From contig SMMW01000041.1 of assembly GCA_004794655.1 (NCBI GenBank), forward strand, positions 434,001 to 498,000: a stretch of 64,000 bases of DNA. Reading direction: 5' to 3'. The DNA comes from Marisa cornuarietis. Taxonomy: Eukaryota; Mollusca; Gastropoda; Architaenioglossa; Ampullariidae. Positions 24,401-32,500 of the stretch are shown here, in pieces (position 1 is the first letter of the stretch; every line of letters starts with the position of its first letter). Under the pieces are notes generated by a model, which saw only the letters and a list, made by a program, of their open reading frames with translations, had not been told where the DNA came from and made no database searches. Position numbers and translations under genes: made by a program.

Positions 24401-25919
24401 AGTCTGCCGGAGTCCACTCTCTGCTGACATGCCTGTGTTCCTCGCGATTGACGTAGCTTCAGAGAAACTGCGGCTATCACAAGAGTGTGGTCACTGGCAA
24501 CGTCTGCTCCTCTGTAGGCTCTAACATCTTGAACTGAGCTCCTACATCTTCGGTTGATGATGACATGGTCTATCTGGTTCTTTGTGATCCCGTCGATCTG
24601 GTGATGTCCACATTGTCTTGTGGATGTCTTTGTGTTGGAAGAGTGTGCCTCCAATCAGTAGATTGTTTTCTTCACAAAAGTCTGCCAGTCTCTCTCCGTT
24701 GTCATTGATGGTTCCAATTCCATGCTTGCCCATGATATGCTCCCTGCAAGTATTGTCACTTCCCACCTTGGCATTGAGATCGCCGGTGATGAGCAACATA
24801 TCATGGGCTCGGACGCTCTCCGTGGCTGCCTGGAGCTGATCGTAAAAAGCATCCTTGTCTTCTGCCTCGGAGTCTTCTGTTGGTGCACAGCAAACTAGCA
24901 CTGTCAGCTTGGTGTACTTTGAATGGAATCTTGCTCTCAGAAGCCTGGGTCCATAAGGCTTCCATTCCAGCAGTGTCTTTTCAGTTTTCCTATTGAGGAG
25001 TAGTGCTACTCCTTCAGAGTGTTGGTCGTCTGATCTTCCTGAGAACAAGAGAGTATGTCCTGATGCTAGTCTCCTTTTCCCCGTGCCGGTCCATCTGACA
25101 TCGCTGACTCCCAGGATGTCCAAGATGTAATTGTCAAACTCCTTGACTAGTTGGGGCAACCTGCCAGTCTGATACATGGTCTGGACGTTCCAGCACCCCA
25201 CCCTCAACTTCTGCTTCGGCTTCAGTAAATCCACCATTGGGGCGCCAGCTCCCTTTCGGGTTTGACTGTCGTCCGTCATGTCTAGTTACCTGGTGTGTTT
25301 CCTTATCTTCGCCATCCGTAATGAGTACTCTGGTTTTGGTTTCTGTAACGTGCATTTTTTTATATGGTGGGGTTGTTAGCCCTACCACAACCTAATTCAC
25401 CTTTAGGTGAGGTGTCCACCTTAGTCGCCTCTTACGACATGCCTGGCTGGACAGCAGGGACCCTATTCTTACAATGCTCGCTAGGCAAGCATACCGGCCC
25501 GGGGTCCCTGCTGGCCCACCTTGTGAGTTGTTTTTTTCAGGCGATAAGACTTCGTTGCAATTAAAGTACATGTTTACAAACTATTACAAATAGACCGTAA
25601 TTTATTATATCTAATTTGTTTAATACCTTGGTTTGCGAAGTTTAATTATTGGATCGATCGTGTCTATAGTTTTTGTTTCTTTTGTCTGATGCCGATTTTC
25701 TGTATACTTTGACAACTGTTTCAGTATTTTAATATTTTCTTACGTGCGTTCAGCACATTCACCTGACAGTGTGATAACTATTATACCACGGACGTGATTA
25801 TACTATACTGAGGTCGTGATATGGTTAACACTATGCACGATCAACCGAAAAAGCAAATATCGAAAATGCGCAAAATGTCTCTGAATTTCTATGAATAGAA
25901 ATACTCACGCAAGATCCAT
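402..25919 (-). CDS. CFAP43: Cilia- and flagella-associated protein 43 (5' part, 18 exons)
   Basis: Coding exons in gene order: 25919-25909, 21160-21080, 20726-20480, 20003-19870, 19661-19494, 18083-17822, 16983-16918, 15566-15486, 15339-15208, 13064-12948, 12607-12527, 10041-9893, 9612-9509, 9129-8986, 7917-7733, 2276-2127, 977-850, 568-402. Each junction has AG acceptors and GT donors and keeps phase, giving about 802 residues. The gene runs off the left edge; the family is about 1,650 residues in vertebrates. The protein is a string of WD-type beta-propeller blades. Diagnostic stretches include NWRQICVTT..VTVWN (exon 5), AIAGLVGEM (exon 6), HRIRLYCAPVKQL (exon 12) and GGIKALAF..DGALCCFKW (exon 17), which line up in order with vertebrate CFAP43. 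The family is needed for the axonemal tether/tether-head complex and sperm flagella. The start is the ATG at 25919 in a good Kozak context (AACCATGG) and contributes only 11 nt before the first intron. Weak points: the exon 3 donor (GTGGGT), the exon 15 donor (GTTGGA) and the start exon. Confidence 0.88.
1060..1360. repeat. TG/GA-rich microsatellite tract
   Basis: Interrupted (TG)n, (GTAT)n and (GA)n runs in CFAP43 intron 16. A further (CA)n at 588-606 sits just upstream of the exon 18 acceptor and forms its pyrimidine-rich tract on the minus strand. Confidence 0.85.
3270..4340 (-). pseudogene. DIRS tyrosine recombinase remnant
   Basis: The N-terminal part (about 4340-4228) reads SSIKVYEGKWRVFQRW. 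The C-terminal part (3734-3270) has RAHKVRAVAASLAF, which contains the HxxR catalytic pair of tyrosine recombinases. The two parts are separated by stops and shifts, so no intact enzyme is encoded. DIRS elements use this enzyme in place of an integrase, which agrees with the lack of a target duplication. Confidence 0.75.
4800..5082 (-). pseudogene. DIRS RNase H remnant
   Basis: Two overlapping minus frames together give a DIRS-type RNase H: HINVLELLA at the start, LSDNSAAVSYLRRQGGT in the middle, then HIPGR and ADALSRKGQVLHSEWSLHP at the end. At least two frameshifts separate these blocks (near 4990 and near 4830). In an intact DIRS element this domain follows reverse transcriptase, which is absent here. 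Confidence 0.8.
5585..5917 (-). pseudogene. DIRS gag-like fragment
   Basis: A minus-strand frame of about 110 residues begins just inside the right inverted repeat. It carries closely spaced cysteines (CIDCLPCSA..CDVCRAW) followed by a basic stretch, the usual look of the first DIRS ORF. It is continued in another frame at 5131-5574, so the gene is frameshifted. Identification rests on position within the element more than on sequence. Confidence 0.5.
6160..7310 (+). mobile_element. CR1/L2-like LINE 3' fragments
   Basis: Directly after the DIRS right end, 6160-6350 reads as the late RT region of a CR1-like LINE (LQRAQNSV.., ELHWLPVRAHIDYKIAL). From about 6480 to 7000 a second, related fragment reads LNSDKTEAMF and KYLGMHLDQALSKKQHISSIC. 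The 3' end is the usual short UTR with a (TTA)n tail at about 7285-7300. Stops and shifts break both. The pieces lie in CFAP43 intron 15. Confidence 0.75.
8086..8908 (+). mobile_element. mariner transposon, internally deleted
   Basis: The element is 823 bp with about 29-bp inverted ends (TGAGGGATGTTCCA... and its match ending at 8908), flanked by TA on both sides (8084-8085, 8909-8910). The plus strand carries transposase pieces: an N-terminal helix-turn-helix-like part (8287-8490) with RPRTSRDPDNV, then HHDNTPAHTA at about 8553 and YSPDLAPCDF at about 8640. The two aspartates are separated by exactly 34 residues, the mariner D,34D signature. The middle is missing and frames shift, so it is inactive. 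It lies in CFAP43 intron 14. Confidence 0.88.
10241..10925 (+). mobile_element. CR1/L2-like LINE 3' end (with an abutting minus-strand tail)
   Basis: 10389-10658 reads CFNFFAGSCPDYFSELLFPY..SYCAAEQW, the C-terminal end of a CR1/L2-like RT protein, followed by UTR and a (TTA)n tail near 10,900. At 10,241-10,310 a short (ATA)n plus GTGCATATTTCACA block looks like the 3' tail of another copy on the minus strand. Confidence 0.65.
10923..11960 (-). mobile_element. CR1/L2-like LINE, endonuclease joined to RT end
   Basis: Minus strand: around 11,575-11,395 the sequence reads LGDFNFHYDSSTNHC, a LINE APE-type endonuclease motif. 11,249-10,923 reads SGPSFWNALPMSLH..FWSGLKTYLF, the end of the RT protein. 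Most of the RT between them is absent, so this copy has an internal deletion. Many stops. Confidence 0.6.
12019..12475 (+). repeat. LTR-like dispersed repeat, copy A
   Basis: This 457-bp unit starts TGTAACAGGGTGGGATGAGG and ends near ACTATATACACACA. Copy B is at 57526-57975 on the other strand with about 80% or more identity. TG..CA ends and no coding potential suggest a solo LTR, but no target duplication is seen. It contains a CCCTCTC-rich block and a G/T-rich end. It lies in CFAP43 intron 11, ending 52 bp before exon 11. Confidence 0.5.
13090..14485. repeat. Possible decayed element with DIRS-like ends, plus invertebrate interspersed repeat
   Basis: The left end (13109-13133) has GATACTTACCAGA and the right end (about 14470-14485) has TCATCTGGTAAAGT, which is inverted relative to it. 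Inside, 13155-13330 carries a repeat typical of mollusc genomes (TTTAACGCTGTGCCAGCAAC, then a TATATCACGGCGAG block). No coding sequence is recognised in the rest. This fills most of CFAP43 intron 9. Confidence 0.35.
14760..15090 (+). repeat. SINE-like interspersed repeat
   Basis: A degenerate box B (GAGTTCAAATC, about 14830) follows a degenerate tRNA-like head. Then come ATCGAGGGTTTTCTCTGGGA (about 14890) and a pyrimidine-rich block, as in several invertebrate tRNA-derived SINEs. Box A is not clear. It lies in CFAP43 intron 9. Confidence 0.35.
15778..16605 (+). mobile_element. Solo LTR (828 bp)
   Basis: The unit starts TGTAACACCC and ends GGTTTACA, with the 4-bp direct repeat TTTA on both sides (15774-15777 and 16606-16609). 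It carries AATAAAG at about 16491 and a short tandem of TTCTTG units. No internal retroelement sequence adjoins it, so it is a solo LTR. A shorter relative lies at 18472-18855. It sits in CFAP43 intron 7. Confidence 0.7.
17606..17725. repeat. Solo fragment of the DIRS terminal repeat
   Basis: About 115 bp closely match the outer part of the 2.9-kb DIRS inverted repeat, including TACTTACCAGATGACATGACTA and the Cys-free tail CAAATCCAGCTGT. No DIRS coding sequence flanks it, so it is a terminal remnant next to CFAP43 exon 6. Confidence 0.75.
18084..18471. other. CFAP43 intron 5, unannotated part
   Basis: AT-rich intron between exon 6 and the truncated LTR-like repeat. I see no coding sequence or recognisable repeat. 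Confidence 0.5.
18472..18855 (+). repeat. Truncated relative of the 15.8-kb LTR
   Basis: From about 18485 to 18855 this matches 16240-16605 at high identity, including the AATAAAGAAAAGAG block and the GCCCGGTTTACA end. Its first 450 bp are missing relative to the longer copy. It begins TGTGGTAACACC, so it may be a short variant rather than a simple truncation. No target duplication. Confidence 0.65.
19082..19435 (-). mobile_element. CR1/L2-like LINE 3' fragment
   Basis: Minus strand reads TDxTFTSSLRNLGFIVTADMTLDRQVT, RT C-terminal sequence of a CR1-like LINE, then a short UTR and (TTA)n tail at 19082-19095. It is degraded and lies in CFAP43 intron 5, just downstream of exon 5. Confidence 0.6.
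21180..21690 (-). mobile_element. CR1/L2-like LINE 3' end
   Basis: The (ATT)n tail at 21180-21192, a UTR with TAGCGCATATTCACACTC and, on the minus strand, the SELL..YGH..YCAAKQWNSL block mark the same family as 10.4 and 28.9 kb. It lies in CFAP43 intron 2's immediate neighbour (intron 1), 20 bp beyond exon 2. Confidence 0.65.
22329..25520 (-). mobile_element. RTE-like LINE, decayed
   Basis: A minus-strand LINE of about 3.2 kb fills CFAP43 intron 1. The 5' end has an APE-type endonuclease (25279-24542: RVGCWNVQTMYQTGR, LLITGDLNAKVGS, then in another frame QIDHVIINRR..ASDHTLV). RT follows in three frames: GKAPGADGITAEML (about 23,800), QQAGFCPGRSC (about 23,500) and LDFADDIALLSH (about 23,120). 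The C-terminal part KLRIFKSNVISTLLYGSEAW is at about 22,780. The 3' tail is (ATTG)n at 22329-22344. This resembles the RTE/SR2-type proteins often annotated craniofacial-development-protein-2-like. At least four frameshifts. Confidence 0.8.
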
Positions 25920-26527
25920 GGTTGTTTTCTGTGAAATGATTTAAAATGTTAAAGTCTGCAAAGTATCCGTCTTCGCTCACGACTTCCAAGGTATCGTAGC
26001 GGCCATTATACGAAGTTTGACTGTTGCTAAGGTTCAAACTCGAAATGTCTCGCGAGATTCTGTGGCTCCGTTATCCTGATTTGAGATCTAAAAACTAAAG
26101 TTTTTTTTTAAAGTTAGAGGTAACCCCTTTCGAGAAAATGTAATCAGTGGAGAGCGAAAAAAAATCATGCACTAGAGGTTAGTCTTGCAAGCCCTTTTTA
26201 GTTCACGAACAAGTGTAGAAACACTGAGAAGAGTAGATAATCAAACGACCACTTTAACATCAACGCTCCACCATTTGTAAGGGACTGCTAAGCTAACCAG
26301 AGATTGCACACATTTCTAAGTTTTCGTCAGATGTCTTACTTAAAGGAATATCAAACTTTATTAATCGTGAAGGTGCTAAGCAACATTTAATGTTGCTGAC
26401 TTCGTATTCTCTTCAGCAGGAAGTCATTGTCAAGGTCGTAACACAGCAGGGTCACATGTTCGCTGTGTAGGTTGAGTACGAAGCTTGGGTCCATGTGAGC
26501 ACCGATTGACTATTTCTATTTCCAAAA
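25920..26527. promoter_or_regulatory. Head-to-head (bidirectional) promoter region, CFAP43/STARD7
   Basis: The two start codons are 608 bp apart and point away from each other. The interval has no recognisable transposon. It holds a perfect palindrome TCTCGCGAGA at 26048-26057, about 130 bp upstream of the CFAP43 start, and a GTTGCTAAGG half-site resembling an RFX half X-box at about 26022-26031. It also holds a GGAAGT (ETS-type) core at about 26420 on the STARD7 side. No TATA box is obvious at a useful distance. Shared regulation is inferred from layout and motifs; transcription start sites are not visible in sequence. Confidence 0.6.
26048..26057. promoter_or_regulatory. TCTCGCGAGA promoter element
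   Basis: This is a perfect 10-bp palindrome lying between divergent genes. In vertebrates and insects the same sequence is a core promoter element bound by BANP (earlier linked to Kaiso), typical of TATA-less, often divergent housekeeping promoters. Its presence is seen directly; its use here is inferred from position. Confidence 0.6.
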
Positions 26528-29500
26528 ATGGCTAGTGATGGTGTGTGTAGTACTTTAAGGATCATGTGGTTGCGATTTCATATTCTAAGCAACAGACTAG
26601 CATGTCAAAGTCCTGTCAGTGTTACGAATCCATTCGTATGTCGTGAAAGACTTCGTCTTGCATTGCGCACACCGGGCAGACGTTTTAAGGTATTTGCTGA
26701 AAATATCTCAGAAAATGTGCAGAATGTATATTGTTTGTTTACCAAGCAGTGCAATGTAATTGTTGGCTTACGAATCTGGAGAGCTTTCCAAATCGTCGCA
26801 CTTTACAGGCAGCTGTATGGAGAACGGCGGCTTTTACAAACCATAGGTTCAAACGTTTTGCGCAACTGCAAAAACCGAAGTTTGTATATGCTGCTTTCTG
26901 CTGCGGGCATTTTCCACTGGGAGCGCGATGGAGTTAGTGACAAAGAGATAGAGAGGTAAGTAGACAATAAATTTGATAGTAGTAGTAATAATAAAGCTAG
27001 GTAGAGGAGTGAAAATCCTGATACCAGGCAATTATCATTAGGAGGGGTTGCACCCATTTCATTCAGATTGAGACTAGCATACCCCCAAAAGTTCAAAGTG
27101 ATTTTTTTTCAAGTGCCTTTCCTTTTTTTCACAGCATAGGGTAACAGATACTTGAAGAAACTCCACTGCTACAAGCAGTAATTTATGCACTACTGCTTTG
27201 AAAAAAATGAAGTATGCAATTATTTATTTTCCACCAACAGACAGACTATGAAAAGTATAGGATAATTTAGGCCTAAATAGTGTATATTTTTCATCGGCAA
27301 ACAGCAGATTTTATTATTTATCATTTTATGTATCATTTTATCATTTGTGTTGCAACTGTTTTACAGTAAATTTGCTGGAGTGCTATTCATTCTGTGTGTC
27401 TGAGTGTGAGTGAGTGAAAGAGAGCATTATGTGTGTGCATGTACTAATTCTTTTGCCAAAGCGAAGGCAGAAATATATTTCAAATTTTAGTTCAATCTAT
27501 AAACTTGCTTGTTTATTTTGTAAATCATTGCTTTAAAATAATCATTTCCCTGATGATGATGATGATGATGATGATAACAAGTGTATTTATTTAGCATCTT
27601 TCCCCAGCACCAGCCAGACTCAGTGCTGAATCACTCAAGATCAGACTAAGAGAATTCTTTAAAGTTGGCCTTTTGAAAGAACTGGAATGTAAAGAATGCT
27701 CTTGCACTTGTGTCAGAATTAGGCTCTTTATGTCATACAGTAATAATAAATTATCATCTCTAACTGTGGATAAACCTTAGCCTGACACAGCACTGTCTAC
27801 ATAGATTTTTGTACAAGCATTGCATTATGAGGAGATGGGTTTGAGAATTTAGGGATAAGGATAAGATAAGCATAAAGCAATATATTTTTCAATGTAAACA
27901 AGAGATTCTGGTATTGTTTTACTAGGGGTTTTGTTATCTTTTACTCCTTTAATCTTTTAATCCAGTGTGTCAGATGAAATGGTGGAGATAGGGAAGCTGA
28001 TTGACAATGCCAGTATGACAGGAAGTCAAGAAACACCAGTCCACAATGGTTGGGAGGTTGTCATTAAACGCTCCCAATTGATAGTTTGGCGTCGACATAT
28101 GGGGCAGCATAACTTGTATGAATATAAAGGTATTGTAAATTTAACATTTGAGTTTGCATGTGTCAACACCAAAACTATAATTGATAGTAATGTTGAGAGT
28201 GCACCCTTTGTTTTGAACCACGTTTGTAAAAGCCAAGGCATACTTTGTAAAACCCAGATACAGTTGACTGTTGGTTCTGTAGATGTTGTGAGGCTTTTTT
28301 CAGTCATCTGTTTTGCCCACTACAATTGACAGAAATATTTCTTCAACTTTTTGTAATAAATTTATTTTCTTTTGTATAGCCATGATTAGCATAAATATGA
28401 TTTCAGTAACTGTAGTATTTCTTGTTGGTAAAATACCTTTTAATAGCAATAATAAACATGTTTTATGTAGTGCATGCTCACGCTCATTATGGAGCGTGCT
28501 TTCATCACTTTAGAATGAGACATGAACAGCAGGATAAACAACAGTACTGATAACTAATGGAAGATAAATATAGAAAATGTAAAGAGGAATTGGGTAACAA
28601 ACAGTAAGGATGGAGAGTTTCATAAACCTTCAAAAGGAAATGAGCAGGCAGACTAGTCACTAGACAAAAATGTGAAAGAAGGGGTTAGAAGATGGACTAG
28701 CATTACGTGGACTGTTGTTAGGAGTAATGCTTATGGAAAAGAGATGTGTTTTTAATGCATGTTTAAAGGATTTTATGGTGAGTAGGTGATGGATATGGAA
28801 GGGGAAAGAGTTCCACTGTTTTGCTGCACAGCAGCTTAAAAAAAGATTGGTGATCGTATGTTGTTTTTTTTTTTTAGTCTCGGATATAAAAAGCACGCAG
28901 TCTTCAGACGAAGAGTGGAGTGGTCTGGCTAGTATATAGGGGAAGAGAAGCTCAGAGAAAAAGTCAGGGCAGAAGCCTGCAAAAAAATTGAAACACAGCT
29001 TATATTGTATGCAAGAACAGATGGGTGGCCAGTGCAGAAAATAAAAGAGAGGAGTGACATTGTCCCGTTTCCTTACATACCAGATGTGCATTGGAGTTCT
29101 GTGTACAAAATGAACAGAATGGAGCCAAGTACTGAGCTTTGGGGGATCCCACAAAGTGCAGCAGGGCACGATGCTTGACAGTTGACAAACAAAGTCTGGG
29201 TCCTATCAGTTAGATAAGAGTTGAATAATGCTTACGTGGCTCCAGAAATTCTGTAGAGGATGTGAAGTCTAAGGAGGAGCAGAGTGTGGTTGATAGTGTC
29301 AACTGCAGAAAACAGTTAAAGGTGGAAGTCCTTCGGACCGTAGGAAGAGAATGGTTTCGCTTGTGTGAGGGAAGGTAGGAGTACACGTGGGGCTGACAAC
29401 TAGTGGTCAGTTGTCTCCAATTACTACTAGGCAGGGTAGAGATCACAGGCACTGCTGACTAGCCTAGCAATGAAACATCTTTCTCACCTGACCAGTACTT

Positions 29501-32500
29501 TCTGAAGGGTCTGAGAGGTGAGGCAAAATGGCTTCTATTTGAACATACCGTCATAGGACTGAATGTATTCTAAAAAATATATATATATATATAAAGGAGA
29601 GAAGAATAAACAGCACAAATGACACAAACATAAAGACAACTAAATTTTCAAACTTTATTTTCTTGCTTTTTTTTCCTTATTTTTCTCTGTATCTCTATAT
29701 CTTTTTTTACTCATAAGCAGGGATATCAGTATTTAACATTTTCAGTTCATTTCCTTGTGACCATCAGTTTAGAACAAAACCAGGTGGGGAGAAGGCTGTG
29801 GAGAAATGGCTTGTAGTCCCTGATTACATCTACGGTCAGAATGGCTAGGACTTCAGTTTTGCACCCATGGTTTTGTTTTGTAGTACTTATAATTCTATTT
29901 ATGTGTGCATTACAATAGCTGACCGAAGTTTTGAGTGTGACATACATGTACGTCAGTGTACGCTAGAATCTATGCTTTAGTATTTTTATTTTATTTCCTA
30001 GTTGTCATGTAAAATTTTGTTTCTTACACCCTGAATCTGGGAAATGTCTATAATGTTTCTTATTGGCATAGGTGAAGTACAGGTATGCAATCAAAATCAG
30101 TGGCTGTATGCACTGTCATATACATTGATATATAACAAAGCAAAATCACCACTATAACAATGGATGGAAACACAAAAATTAACACTGTTACTGATCCTAC
30201 AATTGATTCCACCAGATAACAAACATGTATAGTGAATAATACAAAAACGCTTTATAACATACGAGTGGGTAGTTTTAGACTGGAATGAACATGTCTATAG
30301 AGATGATAAATTTGTCAGTGTGGAGCTGTGCAGTTGGTTAAAACAGTTTCGATTTTGAAAGTGCAAACATTGATGGTAAATTATTTCCTCATTTATCAAC
30401 GATGATGTGATTTTGTTATTTAAATTTATTTCCAAATCTTCATCAGAACTACTGTCTGTTTCAGTTAATGTGTTTTCTTCATGCTCGGAATCAAATTTGC
30501 ACTGTTTAGTGGCACATCTCCAGATATCCTCTACTAGCTTAAAAGTTTTATTTTCTAAAGTGTGTTGTCCAAGTTGTCGCTAGTTGTGCTGTACACTTAT
30601 TTTGGTGTGATTTGAAGTAGAATCTCTATCAACATATTCATTCCAGTCTAAAACAGTAAGACCCATGTGCATGTGATATAGTGGCTCGTGTTTTTAATGT
30701 GGGCACACTTAAGCAGATAGCTCAGGCATACACTGTTAAAGCTTTCAACATAAAATGTGTCCCTTGATAGCACATAGTCCTCTAGCTTTTTATAACGTAC
30801 ATGGCCCTGCAGAAAGTTGCTGAGAAGCTTGACAGCAGCGGGAGCAGTTAGCACTATTAGAAATGGTATATCTTGTGATTGCCTGCATGGTGAGGCTTGG
30901 TTACACTTGTGATGGATGTTTTGGAAGTGTGTAATATTTCCATCCAACAAGTGCCTTAGGCTCACAGGGTCGCCGTCACAATTTTCAATACACCAGTAAA
31001 GATGATCCCTGACAGCTGCTGTCTTGTCAGTGAGCTGAGGGTGCCACGTCTTGCCGATGTTCGCTTTACTACCTTGCGCCAGTTGAATATTATTATCCCC
31101 AGTTACAAGTAAAGAGAGATATAGAGAAAGATAAACAAAAGCAATACAAATAAGATTTTAAAATTAAGTTGTAGCTGTGTCATTTCTGCTGTTCATCCTT
31201 CTCACTTTTATTTTTCTCTATATTTATTTTATAGAGAATAAATTCAGTTGTCGGTCCTCACCCTGACAGTATGTTCAGTTCAGACTGTTTCACATCAGCT
31301 TTCTCAATGCCAACAGTAAGTACTTGGGTGAGCAAGGCGTTCTATTGCTCGGGTAGCCAGCACCACTTGTGATCTCCACTCTGCCTTCTGTTGGGGTAGG
31401 AATTAGGGAAGACTAACCACATGTAAAAGTCTGTATCATGGGTACTCCTACCTTCCCTCGCCCGAGTGAAACCATTTTAAAACCCGCCCAGAAAAAGTTC
31501 TGCGTTTTAGACAGAAAAATCACCACTGTCAATGGCAGAAGATATGTCTGTGGTTACTTTGATGAGAGTAGTTTAGGTACTATTAAAGATCAGTCTATAT
31601 AGGACCTATTCCTGAAAGGTGTATACTTTTTATTTTATAAGGGGTGTTTTCAGAAATCTTATTTACACTAAAATAAAGTTAAAGCAGAATTATTGCAGTT
31701 ATTTTTAAACCCTTTTATGCATTATCTTCTTGCAGTTTATGGAACATTTAATGATATTTCTGCCACAGCATTCTACACAACCCAGGTTTGTGTGTCATGC
31801 ATATATTTTAATGTGATTTTATTTTGATAGATCTAAAATGTTTATACAAATGAATTGACCAATGGCTGCCTCTATAAATGATTTAATAACTAAATGTCTG
31901 GTATCAAGATTATGAAGAATTTCCAGTTATAACTTATGTCTTATTGGTTTTGTTGTTATTGTAAAGGACTAGTGTATTAATTGTATTGCAACATTGTGTA
32001 AAGTTATCTTTCTGTTGGTTATTGTATACGTTTTTACCTTTCATCTTTCTTGTAACTGTTACTAGCTTCAGACTTCCATTAAGTTAATGATTAACTGTTA
32101 TTTGTTGTCTGAAGTAATTATTCTCCCCTCCACTTTAGCTAGATTTGGACTTCTGGTCAGGATGGGACCGACAAACAATGGCTATTCACATTATTGATCA
32201 GGACCAGGCATCAAATAGCTCTATCATCCACTGGGTCTACAAATATCCTGTAAGTGTCATCTGGCTACATGGTATTTAAAGGTTCCCCTACTCTGCTCAC
32301 AGACTGAAGTATTTAAATTGTGTTGACAGCACTTAATTCTTTTACATCTAAGTTTTCAACAGCATTAAGTTGCTTGGGGAATTTCCATAGTGGAGTCTAC
32401 ATTGGAGAGCAGGATCAAGTGTACAAAGTTTGGTTGGATTGATAGCTGGAAAACAGCCTCTCTCTGCCTAGTAGTGAGTGGGTAGGTGGGTCTTTCATGG

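Noticed and set aside
22066..25564. Plus-strand ORFs across the RTE-like LINE
   Set aside because: All are shadows of the minus-strand endonuclease and RT frames.
25831..26037. 68-codon minus frame as the CFAP43 N-terminus
   Set aside because: Spliced to exon 2 its frame does not match exon 3 and reaches a stop; the ATG at 25919 gives exact phase instead.
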